This document shows positions 39,452 through 49,608 of a DNA stretch of 64,000 nt, piece by piece. The notes under the pieces were generated by a model that had not been told where the DNA came from, ran no database searches, and was given only the letters and a program-made list of their open reading frames with translations. The stretch spans positions 716,033-780,032 of the forward strand of contig VZSF01008870.1 in the NCBI GenBank assembly GCA_013398295.1, in the 5' to 3' direction. The position numbers and the translations under genes are program-made. This DNA comes from Chionis minor. Taxonomy: Eukaryota; Chordata; Aves; Charadriiformes; Chionididae. The first letter of the stretch is position 1. Every line of letters starts with the position of its first letter.

Positions 39452-39495
39452 ATTCAAGTCCACCCTTTCCATTAATTTTAATGGAATGCTTGAAT
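39452..39495. repeat. nested inverted repeat (hairpin)
   Basis: The inner arms TTCCATTAA (39467-39475) and TTAATGGAA (39478-39486) are exact reverse complements around a 2-bp centre. The outer arms ATTCAAG (39452-39458) and CTTGAAT (39489-39495) also pair, separated from the inner stem by 8 and 2 bases. The inner palindrome contains two ATTA homeodomain-type cores. Confidence 0.75.
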
Positions 39496-39922
39496 TCATA
39501 CTCAGCACCATTATATCCTTGCACTTTTTGATTTAGTTGTTAAAAGGTCAGCAACACAGTTGTTAGCATCAATAATGTTCTCAATATATAGGCCCCTACA
39601 TTTAAGAATGGATTTCACAAAAAAACTATTTAAATGTTTGGGCTCTTGAAAGACCAGGGACATCAAAGGTTTGCATGACTTGAGACACTGTTGTTGTGGT
39701 TGGGCTGAGCATCAGCCTCAAGACCTGCTTGAAACTGAAGCCTACATGGGATACATGCCTTGGCCTCCTAGTGCATGTGTCCTGAGAGTCCCACTCCAGC
39801 AGACACGTAGAGTACATCCAACCATTCTGATAATGGGACATTCACTCACTTACATTAACTGGTGAGCACCCCAGCTAACAAGCCAGGAGTTACCTTGATC
39901 TGTTTCTCTGTAATTCAAATAT

Positions 39923-39957
39923 ATCATCAGTCAACTATTAGCTAGCTGACTGATGAT
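39923..39957. repeat. inverted repeat, 11-bp perfect stem
   Basis: ATCATCAGTCA (39923-39933) and TGACTGATGAT (39947-39957) are exact reverse complements around a 13-base loop. The flanking AT-rich sequence pairs only imperfectly. It could be a hairpin RNA, a protein-binding palindrome or a decayed small transposon end. Confidence 0.8.
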
Positions 39958-40714
39958 TTAAATTAATTATATTATGATGTCCTAACATTTATGCATGTAC
40001 CTAAAATCTTCTCCTTCAGAGGAGTTCAGCAATAACGTGGAAGCTGTTGTAATCAACCAAGGGAGTTAACAGCTAATAACACATCACAGCATATCCTGTC
40101 CCAGAAAGCCATTTCACCTAAAGTACCCTATCCTGTGCAAACATACTCAGTGGCTATGGTTTTTATTTCCTGCAGGGATTTAGTAATGAGCTACATTTAT
40201 AGATATCCCTTATATGGTTGTGTAGGACTACAATTTGCAAAGTCCATGCTTTTCAAAGGTTTTACAGTTTAAACCTCTCTAGATAGTTCACACAGAAAAT
40301 GTCATGTACTGTGGCTAAACAGTATGTTTAAAATCCAATTAAATATCAGCCTGGCCATACTGTCTTGTCCAAACCACAGTGAGGAGCACAATTAATGCTC
40401 AAGCAGATATGATACTACTATGTAGAGGATTAGAAGTCTGTACCTGTTAAAACCCGCAAGTATAAAAGTGTCTGTAGCAGTTAGAAGTGTTGTGTATTTG
40501 CATTCTAACTAATGACCTAAAACTACTTCAACTTCAGCATAGTCGACCTCTGTTATACTATTACACAAAGTGTACTGGAATGTTGTGCCATCCAAGTAAT
40601 TCATGCTCATATCTGTCATCCTTTAAGTTTATTGTCATATGTAGAGTCATGACTATAACAAGAAAAATGTTATAAATTTTGTACATTTCATATCACATGA
40701 CAAAGTGGATCGAT
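39958..40714. other. unique AT-rich DNA, nothing recognised
   Basis: No repeat, RNA gene or exon is recognised between the hairpin and the microsatellite. Confidence 0.6.
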
Positions 40715-40746
40715 CTACCTACCTACCTACCTACCTACCTACCTAC

Positions 40747-40802
<56 letters not shown>
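40715..40802. repeat. compound microsatellite (CTAC)8(CTAT)14
   Basis: Eight CTAC units (40715-40746) run straight into fourteen CTAT units (40747-40802). Imperfect CTGT units follow. The open frame that runs through it (alternating Tyr, Leu, Pro, Ser, Ile) is an artefact of the repeat. Confidence 0.97.
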
Positions 40803-40803
<1 letters not shown>

Positions 40804-42391
40804 GCTGTATCTGTCTGTCATGTTTTAAGGATCCACGAAACAGAACAAAACAGCCCGATACCTAAAGTCAGGTCTCTGCTACTTAAAGTTTACAATAGAA
40901 ATGTGAATCAGAACTGCAGCCCTAAGAAGAGGGGAGAACATGAACTCAGGATTATGTCTGTTCATAAGAAAAGGCAAAAAAAACCCCTCCAAGGGAATTG
41001 ATATTCTAGACTGATCACTCACCCTTGGCTAGGAGCAGGGAAGACCCAGCTCTGGGAGCTCCCCAGTCCATGCCAAGCCCAGGGCAGGTTGCAGAGGTGG
41101 GTTTGGGCTGACCTGAAAAGCCATGGAAAGGCTGGAGCAGCACAGGAATTTTCTCAATAATAACAAACTTAATAATTTTGCTATGTTTTTTGTAACTTTA
41201 TTCCATTGCAAATTTGTGTTTTCAAATAAACAACTCCTTTTATCTCTTAATGCTAAATCTGACCATGGCTAGCATAACACTGGCTTGATATGACATTCTC
41301 TCGTAGTTGTTGCAATCTTTATTCCAGAGTGGAGAAGGGTGTCTCTGGTCCACCAACCTGTGAGATTCTCAAAAATATCTGGCATTACCAACCCCTGAAA
41401 TGCAAATGTCAGCAAGTTTTGACAAAGTGTTTTCCTTGGCAGGAGCCAGCTTGAGTCTCTTAAGAAAGCAGCAAGGTAATGAAAGAATGAGATACGTAAG
41501 TCATTGTAAGATGAACCTGTCAATGTCTGGACCCTCACAACTTTTACTTTTCTAGCTATGGATTTTTCATAAAACTCGTGGAAGCATTTGAGACACAGAT
41601 TCCTCCCTCAAATGAGGGAAATGTGCATAGACACACGATCTGCACAACTTCTGTTTCTTGGGGAAACTCTGATGTAAAACACAGGAGGAAAAAAGGCAAA
41701 GTAGTGCCTTCTTTTTGCATAAACATGTAGCCATTACTGAAATGTAATGGAAGATGGCCACGCTCAACACATTCATCAGCAAACAGAGGGCTGGATCCAT
41801 TCAATTCACCAGGCTTCAGAGAAGAGAAAAACTTTGCTCTTCCTTCCCCCTTGAAACATAATCGAGACTGAGAAGCTCAAAGAACCACAGAGTGCATAAA
41901 AGAAAAGCAGCTTTTTAATGAAATTCTTCCTTGGGGCATTCATTTTTTACCTGCATTCCTAAGGTAATTAGATATATTTGATCACTGCCTGTGTGCCTGT
42001 GTCTCTCCTGCCCCCCCAAAACGTTGTCTGCACCTTTTGGTCAATTTCAAACATATCAAATCTGCTTAAAAATTCCCAAAAGCTCCATGGCAGCAGGTGG
42101 CCATGGGGGACCCTTTAAGGTCCTTTCTGAAGAATAGCAGCAGGTGGCAGGGTGGGGGACCACCCACCCTGTGTTCAGTTGCAGGGGATTCCTTCATAAG
42201 AGCACCATGATGCTGACCTGGTGCACCTAGCACCTTCTCAGGCATTTTCTTGACCAGCCAGGGGATGGGGGTCTGCAGAGAAGCAGCCTTTGGTGCTGCC
42301 ACTTATAACTCTTTCCTATCCTGGTGTTTTGTAGTTCCTTGTTACCATAATCTTTTATCTGAACTATGTTTGTATCTGGTTGTAAACATCA
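40803..42391. other. unique DNA, no gene recognised
   Basis: No repeat or exon is identified. A moderately GC-rich stretch at 42050-42300 precedes the CR1. Confidence 0.55.
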
Positions 42392-43411
42392 TAGATCTCA
42401 GAGGGTTGTGATCAGTGGGGCAGAGTCTTAGTTGGAGGCCTGTAACAAGTGGTGTTCCTCAGGGGTCAGTACTGGGTCCAGTCCTATTCAATGTATTCAT
42501 CAATGACCTGGATGAAGGGATGGAGCGTACCCTCAGCAAGTTTGCTGATGACACAAAGCTGTGAGGGGTGGCTGACACACCAGAAGGCCGTGCTGCCATT
42601 CACCGTGACCTGGACAGGCTGGAGAGTTGGGCAGAGAGAAACCATATGAAGTTCAACAAAGGCAAGTGTAGGGTCCTGCACCTGCAGAGGAATAACCCCA
42701 TGCACCAGTACAGGTTGGGGAAGCAGCTCTGCAGAGAGAGACCTGGGAGTCCTGGTGGACAACAGAATGACCATGAGCCAGCAATGTGCCCTTGTGGCCA
42801 AGAAGGCCAATGGCATCCTGGGGTGCACCAAGAACAGCGTGGCAAGCTGGTCAAGGGAGGTCATCCTCCCCCTCTACTCTGCCCTGGTGAGACCACAACT
42901 TGAGTACTGTGTCCAGTTCTGGGCTCCCCATTTTAAGAAAGACAGGGAACTGCTGGAGAGGGTGCAGCAAAGGGCTACGAAGATGATTAGGGGGCTGGAA
43001 AATCTTTCTTATGAGGAAAGGTTGAGGGAGTTGGGTCTTTTTAGTCTAGAGAAGAGAAGACCAAGGGGGATCTCATAAACGTTTACAAATACTTAAAGGG
43101 AGGGTGCCAGAAGGAGGAGGCCAGTCTTTTTTCTGTGGTGCCCAGTGGTAGGACAAGGGGCAATGGGTATAAAATTGAATATAGGAAGTTCCATCTGGAC
43201 ATGAGGAGGAATTTCTTTCCTTTGAGGGTGGCAGAGCACTGGAACAGGCTGCCCAGAGAGGTGGTGGACTGTCCAGCTTTGGAGACATTCCAAACCCACC
43301 TGGATGCCATCTTCTGCAACCCGCTGTAGGTGGACCTGCTCTGGCAGGGGGGTTGGACTAGATGATCTTCAGAGGGCCCTTCCAGCCCCTAACATTCTGT
43401 GATTCTGTGAT
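42392..43411 (+). mobile_element. CR1 LINE, 5'-truncated, broken ORF2
   Basis: This is a CR1 retrotransposon that starts inside the reverse-transcriptase domain and runs to the 3' end. In frame from about 42435 the translation gives the [15 protein letters not shown] block, then FINDLDEG. The catalytic tetrad Phe-Ala-Asp-Asp is at 42541-42552. Downstream blocks are [42 protein letters not shown] and [11 protein letters not shown]. Breaks: a TGA at 42562-42564 replaces a Gly codon just after the tetrad. A frameshift with a small deletion lies near 42731, and another frameshift near 43064 interrupts the RGDL motif. The N-terminal endonuclease and first RT motifs are absent. The 3' UTR carries 'GGACTAGATGATCTTCAGAG' and ends in ATTCTGTGATTCTGTGA (43394-43410), an octamer variant different from the 53.5-kb copy, so probably another subfamily. 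Confidence 0.97.
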
Positions 43412-46400
43412 TTCTTTCCAATTCCTTGCTTCTTTAGATAAGTCTGTCTAAATGTATTTTTCTTTTCTTTTTTGTGAGGTTAAGTTTCAGGCATAGCTCC
43501 AGCTACTATATAACTGCTTAATTTGAAGTAAACATGTACCTAAAATAGTTTATCTTTTCTCTTTTGTGGCTCATGACTTTATTCTCAATGATGAACACTT
43601 CCAGCCTGTTTTTTCATTTAAGGTGCAATTCACTATCTGAATAGCCTATCGTTTCCCTGTAAGTTGTGTCATAGGGGAATTCTAAAGTCTTGCAAGGAAT
43701 TTACCCAAAGCTTAGTTTACCAAGCTTTTTTGGCTATCCTTATATGAGGGTCAATGGTCAATGGAAAAATTTGTCATTCATTGTCTCCTGTGTTCAGACA
43801 GAATTACATACTTTTGGGCAAGTGGAATTTTTTTGCCATGAATGATATGGCGTGTGTAAATCATGTTTTTAATAGGTTTGGAAGCTCCTGTGATTTTCCT
43901 TTAAGAAGATGAAAATGTTTCTGCAATGGAAGTATGCCAGGATTACACCACGTTTCTGGCAAAGGGATCCATAACATTTCAAATGAAAACTTCTAGTGAA
44001 CAGCCTTGGCAGGAGTGGTCTCAGGCATGGGTGTGTTGTTGTGTCTCCACTGTAAAGAGAAAAGGAAAGATTTAGGAAGGTAACAAAATCCAGGAGTATC
44101 CCCAAGATGGAGTGCCAATGCAGTCATTTCATAGCAGGGCAAGGAACTGTCCTCCCTGTGCACACAGGCATGTACTGGATGCTACTGAGAGGAAACGACC
44201 CAACTGACTGAAACCAAAGCTGAATTTTCCTCACAGATCTGCTTCTCCTAAATCTTCTGTGTTTAACTTAACTTCTTTGTAAAATGCAGTAGTTGAGGAG
44301 AATAATTTGTTTTATATCTGTCCTACTTCATAGTCAAATACACAATTAATTATTCAAATATCCCTTGCTCAAGATGAGGTATAACTGGGAAGGAAGAAAT
44401 GCTGACTAAATGGCTCCAGAATTGCATCTGTTTCTTGTGAGCAGCTGGTGGCAATGAACTGTTATTAATTTTATTATGTATTTTGTAGTTGCCAGAAGCA
44501 AGTTGGATGCAAAGCTCTAAATAACAAGGTGTACAGAATAGAAATGGCTTCCCTGTTGTTGGCTGCATCTTCTCAGTAGAGGCTCTTTTTCTTCCTCTCT
44601 CCTTTTAATCTGTGTTAACAGCTGGTGAATATTCCTGTCATTCTCAGGGTGCCAAAACAGTCCTAACTCTGCAATCCTCTCCCATGACCTCACATGGCTG
44701 GGCCGCCAATTAAGTGTTGCAGGAGAGGCAATCTACTGCTCCTCCTTTCTGTTCTTGCTTTCCTCACATAAAATCCATGGTCTTTCCAATGCTTTTTCTT
44801 ATCACCAAGAGCAAGAAGTACACACTGCAGAGACAATCTCTACATTACTAAAGTCTTCTGTGTAAAGCCTTCAGTGATTTCATGCCTGTGATGTATGGCC
44901 TCTTAATGTGTTACCGGGTCTTCAGAAATATTCAGGATACCTCATTGGCCTCTGAAGAGAAAAGGTGACAGTAAATGTCCATTTTCTTCTGGTTTTATTT
45001 CATACCCAATGGACTATGAACTGGATTGGAGTCAATGAAGTGTGCTGGAGCATTGTAGAAATCCAGCTGCCTGTGTAAAAATAGGACATGTACAACTGCC
45101 TTTTCCTAACAAATTTATAAGCTAAAAACATTTGGGTTTGAAATGTGTTTGTGTGAATCAAATGATCCACTGAAAAGAAAAAAAGGAAGAATATCCAATT
45201 CATTCAATACTAGTTTGGAAGCACAGGTAGGTCCTTGGGATTTGAAAGCTGGTGTATTAGTACAGAGTCACAGAACTGAAGACATTAACAGGTGTCCAGT
45301 ATGCTACCAAACTCTTACAAAGCACGTAGGATTTAATCTATTTTTTTCTCTATTTTTCTCATTATTGTAAATGGTTACAGACACACAAAGACACTCGGTT
45401 AATGACATTCCTTTATTCTGTTGTGCATTAAACTCTTTTTGAGTGAACGTGTACAAGCAAGAAGGACTCTTAGTCAATGTTTTGAAAGTTTTGTCATTGT
45501 TTCAATCGAACAAAGCTTCTGGAGTGAAATAATGATGGTACCCTCATCAAATTTTGAAAACAGCTATCTTTCTTTTAAGTTTTCAACAGGAAAACACATT
45601 GTTCAGACAAGAGCGCATAATCACCATCAAGATCACAATTTCACCTTTTTTTGAAACAATAACAAGCAGCAAGAGAAAGAACTCCAAATAAATTTAATAG
45701 TAGAGTTCAACTATGTGTCTCACCACGGAGCTTGGACTAACTCAGTTCGTCTTCCATCTCAGCAAGGAGTTTGGAGCTATGATAACTGACATGGAAGAGA
45801 TAAAACATCGAGTACAGCAGGTTTTTTAGGCCAGCAACAGGGAAGGCTATTAACACAGCATCAGAAAGCAAAATGGTTCTGCAACAAGACTACTGGTAGT
45901 GGTGGCAGAGGGGTGAGGGCAAAGCAACAGCCTGCCCCATTCCTGGAAAATTGCTTGCATCAAGGACTGGAAGGTTTAAGAGCAAATTCATCTTTGTACA
46001 ATGCTTCATGATGAAGACTGAAAAAAATAATTTTGCAATGAATAGTGCACTTGATTAATTTAGCTCTTTTTCCTGTTCACGGAATATCCAGAAATGGCTC
46101 ACAATTACCTCTGATTTATTCATTGTTGGAATATACATGGCACATCTTGTTGCAAGTCTTGTTCAGACCTCTTTGGACTGACTCAATATGAAATTGAAAC
46201 CACTTTGGTTAGCTGAGACTAGTTCCAAATCATACAGGATTGCTGTTGTCCCCTGAGTGGATTAGCACGACTCATAATCAAGTGAAGAGTTTACAGAAAG
46301 TCTTGAAGGAGTTCAAGCTTTCAAAGAGCTGTACAACAGACGCTGTGTCCTAAGCTGCCTTCTTATCCCCCACGCTGCTTCCCCAAAGGGGCACTGCCTA

Positions 46401-48155
46401 GTGCCTGCCAAAGAGACATCTCTCTGTTGCCACAGTCCCAAAAGGATCTTGGTCCCTCAGTGGAAAACACCTCTTTTTCAGGAAGTTTCCAGCTGCTTCT
46501 ACACAGCACACATCGTGTAAGTATGCTTGTGCACTTGCATAGCAATTTTCCATTCTCTAATTGTAACATCTATGCCCTCACTAGAGTATTCAGAGTGTTT
46601 CCAAGCTCCTAGGTCCAGGCTAGCCAGCCAAAGCGAAGTGATGTGAAATGAAGTGGTCCTTGATTGGGATGAATGGAAGATGGGATCTGGGAGGGGCGCT
46701 GCTGTATGCACCTGCGGCTAAGTCTAAGCGTACTCCGTAGGACTTCCCCACTACAAATCAGTGTTTAAGGATAGAATGCTTAATTTAGCCTGCCAAGGTA
46801 TAGAAATTCCACTGAAAAATCAAAATGAAGTTATGAAAGAAAAAAACATATAATGCCTTTTAAAGGTCATGTTTGATTACCAAGTTCCTCCTGAGTGTGC
46901 AGTTTAAATTTAAATATTATCATGTGAGATGGAAAAAAATTAATTGGAGTGACAGTCCTGTGGTAAGAGGTATTGTCAGAATATGAATGGCTCATCTAAT
47001 TGTCTGCCTGCCTGCATTGTGGCCGCAAAAGTTAGAGCATAATTTTGAGAACCGTATCTATTTGTGTTTTACAGATATTAGGCAACCTGGATTCTATCAC
47101 CTCCATTTGTGTTTTGGTACAACCACAGCCAGAAATTCCCATTTCTTTGCATTTGGAACTTGATTAATTTCAGCTTCTTGCTGTTGGTTCAGTGGATGAA
47201 TGATTTCTACAGCACCAGCAATCATTTCTTCATGGAGGTACTTATGGCGCTTGATCAAATCATCTCTCAAACTACTCTTTAAAAAATAAATAAATTCAAC
47301 TTCTTAATTCCCTTGCTGTGAGAAGCAGCCTTTGTAGATTTCTGGATTATTTTCACTGCTCTTTCCTAAACCCTCTCTAAACTCCTCCCTTCTTTGCCAA
47401 AAAGTAAACACCAAACTCGTTTAAATAGTGAGAGCATTTTTTCCTCAGTACCACAGATAGAGATAATATCATTTTTTAGTCAGAAGGAATTTAGTTGAGT
47501 CAAGTTTTCCTCCTTTTTGAAAATCCATAGATTAAAAGTCATCAGTGCATTGAGGTTTAAATGCTGAAAAACCTGAGAAAGTAATCAAAAAAAGTAGGAG
47601 GTTGCTATAATTCTGAAACCAGGTTCTGAATTTACTAAAAGCAGGAAATCTTGTGAGATGATACTGAAGCCAGCTTCTTAGACAGACTTAAGCAGCAAAG
47701 AACTGGTATTTCTCATCTCACTCAACAAGTTAGCCTGCTTCCTCCGGAGGGACTCCTTTCTGTCCTAAGAAAAACTGTGCCAGTTCCCAAATGTTCTCCA
47801 AACATTTGACACAAAACAGTAAACTAAGGACAGTGATCTTGCTGTAAATTACTTTTTTCTCTCTTTAGTGGATTTAAATGAGATGTTTATTATCGCCTTA
47901 ACATTCTCGCAGTGGTTTATTTCTGTATAATAGCAAAGCCAGTAGTAAGTTAATTAAAAGAGCTATAATGTCTGGAAGAAGTCAGCAGGTTTCTGTGGGT
48001 TGCTGATCAAAGGAAAAGTGGTTCTTTTTTAATGGTGTTTTTTTCTTTGGTCTTTTAGATGCAGTATGTCTCTGTAATCACCTACAATGTTTGTCATGAT
48101 GACAAAATTAGATAAAACCAATAATCTGAAATAAAATAAGGTTTGAAATAATTTA

Positions 48156-48177
48156 TTTTTTTTTTTAAAAAAAAAAA
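48156..48177. repeat. T11A11 self-complementary tract
   Basis: Eleven T are followed directly by eleven A, giving a 22-bp perfect palindrome of simple sequence. Confidence 0.95.
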
Positions 48178-48768
48178 GCAAATCATCAACTTAAGAAAAT
48201 CAGACCAGTAATTTATAAGAGCCACCATGGGTCAGTCTATAACCATAATATTTTGTGATCATGTCACCTCAATGACCTAGGTTAAGAATGAGTAATGAAG
48301 AACAGAAATGATGTGGATCAGTAATGTTCTTTCACTTGAGTGTTAGTGATGTATTCATGCGATAATGCCATTCGAATCAGAGAGATGAAGCTATGGCTAT
48401 ATAGTACTTGAAATGCAGGGACTTGTGTGCCAATTATATCCCCTGATCAGCTGTCAAGCTTATGTGCACAAAGATATTTTTAATGTCCAGATCAGTGAAC
48501 TATTCGACTCTGACCATACACTTATTTTACTTTCACATAATTGCTTTTTGTTTTTGTCTTTAAAGAATGGCAGCATTCAGTCTGACCTATATTCTGAAGG
48601 AAAATGGAGCAAAATTTTTATTCCTCTCTACAATGCCTTAGCAAATGTTTTGAAAACATATGTACTCTGGAAATATCTTTATACTCTGAAAGTTTCAGAT
48701 CACCTAACTGGTTTTGTCCTGCGCTTAAACTACCCTTCCTGATCAAGTGTGAAATGATTTCTAAAGTA

Positions 48769-48792
48769 GGGTTTTTTGGGGTGGGATGGGGG
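48769..48792 (+). other. potential G-quadruplex
   Basis: Four G-tracts of 3, 4, 3 and 5 with loops of 6, 1 and 2 bases satisfy the usual G3+N1-7 pattern. There is no gene context. Confidence 0.6.
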
Positions 48793-49273
48793 AAAGGAAA
48801 GGTTGTGATTTTTCAAGTATATTAACAATGGACACAAAGAAGAGGGAGATATGGCTAACATAAAGACAAAAGAGAGATTTTCTTAGCTGCCTGTAATCTT
48901 TCCTCTGAAGACATTTAATGTATTAAAGAGATACCGTTAGTGTGTATCCCAGAGTAAGGTATACAAAGAAAAACCACAGATTTATGAATTTTCATTTTCA
49001 TCTCTTAAACATAGTACGCTGGTTTTGGCTGGGGTAGAGTTAATTTTCTTCATTGTAGCTAGCGTGGGGCTATGTTTTGGGTTTGTGCTAGAAACAGCGT
49101 TGATAACACAGGGATGTTTTAGCTATTGCTGAGCAGTGCTCCCACAGCTTCAAGGCCTTTTCTGCTCCTCACCCCACCCCACCAGCGAGCAGGCTGGGGG
49201 TGCACAAGAAGTTGGGAGGAGACAAGCTGGGACAGCTGACCCCAAAATAACCAAAGGGATATTCCATACCATA

Positions 49274-49297
49274 TGACGTCATGCTCAGTATATAAAG
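49274..49297 (+). promoter_or_regulatory. LTR core promoter: CRE plus TATA box
   Basis: The perfect cAMP-response palindrome TGACGTCA (49274-49281) stands 7 bp before TATATAAAG (49289-49297). That is the expected layout of a U3 core promoter with a CREB/ATF site. Transcription would start about 25-30 bp downstream and run rightward. The sister LTR at 7.8-8.3 kb has lost both elements. Confidence 0.65.
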
Positions 49298-49477
49298 CTG
49301 AAGGAAGAAGGAGGATGTCAGGAGCATTCAGAGTGATGGTGTTTCTCTTCCCAGGTAACCATTAGGCGGGATGGAGCCCTGCTTTCCTGGAGATGGCTGA
49401 ACACCTGCCTGCCAATGGGATGCAGGGAATGAATCCCTTGTTTTGCTTTGCTTGTACACGTGCCTTTTGCTTTACCT

Positions 49478-49483
49478 ATTAAA
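49478..49483 (+). terminator. LTR polyadenylation signal ATTAAA
   Basis: The hexamer ATTAAA lies about 180 bp after the TATA box, within the R/U5 part of the LTR. It is the common natural variant of AATAAA and the only candidate in the element. Confidence 0.5.
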
Positions 49484-49608
49484 CTGTCTTTATCTCAACC
49501 CACAAGTTTTCTGACTTTTACTCTTCTGATTCTCTCCCCCATCCCACTGCGGGGAGTGAGCGAGCGATGGAGTGGTGCTTAGTTGCCAGCTGGGATTAAA
49601 CCATGACA

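Larger units (their letters stand above)
43412..49014. other. unique DNA, no gene recognised
   Basis: This is mostly AT-rich unique sequence. A T11A11 tract lies at 48156-48177 and a G-quadruplex motif at 48769-48792. An ATG frame at 48413-48742 (109 codons) has no recognisable domain. No other repeat is identified. Confidence 0.55.
49015..49608 (+). mobile_element. solo LTR of endogenous retrovirus, family A, well preserved
   Basis: This is a plus-strand LTR of the same family as the one at 7756-8293. The U3 part opens with a 'GCTGGTTTTGGCTGGGGTAG' stretch and contains a perfect CRE and a TATA box (listed separately). A polyadenylation signal precedes the conserved 3' region 'TATCTCAACCCACAAGTTTT', then the 'CTCTCCCCCATCCCACTG' and 'GGGAGTGAGCGAGCG' blocks, ending in ATGACA (49603-49608). 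The flanks CATAG (49010-49014) and CACAG (49609-49613) agree at 4 of 5 bases, consistent with a 5-bp target duplication such as ERVL-type elements make. No gag, pol or env sequence adjoins, so it is a solo LTR. The first dinucleotide reads TA rather than TG. The family is recognised from memory as a bird-wide LTR; no formal name is asserted. Confidence 0.9.

Noticed and set aside
40705..41001. Open frame rich in Tyr, Leu, Pro, Ser and Ile
   Set aside because: It is a tetranucleotide microsatellite read as protein.
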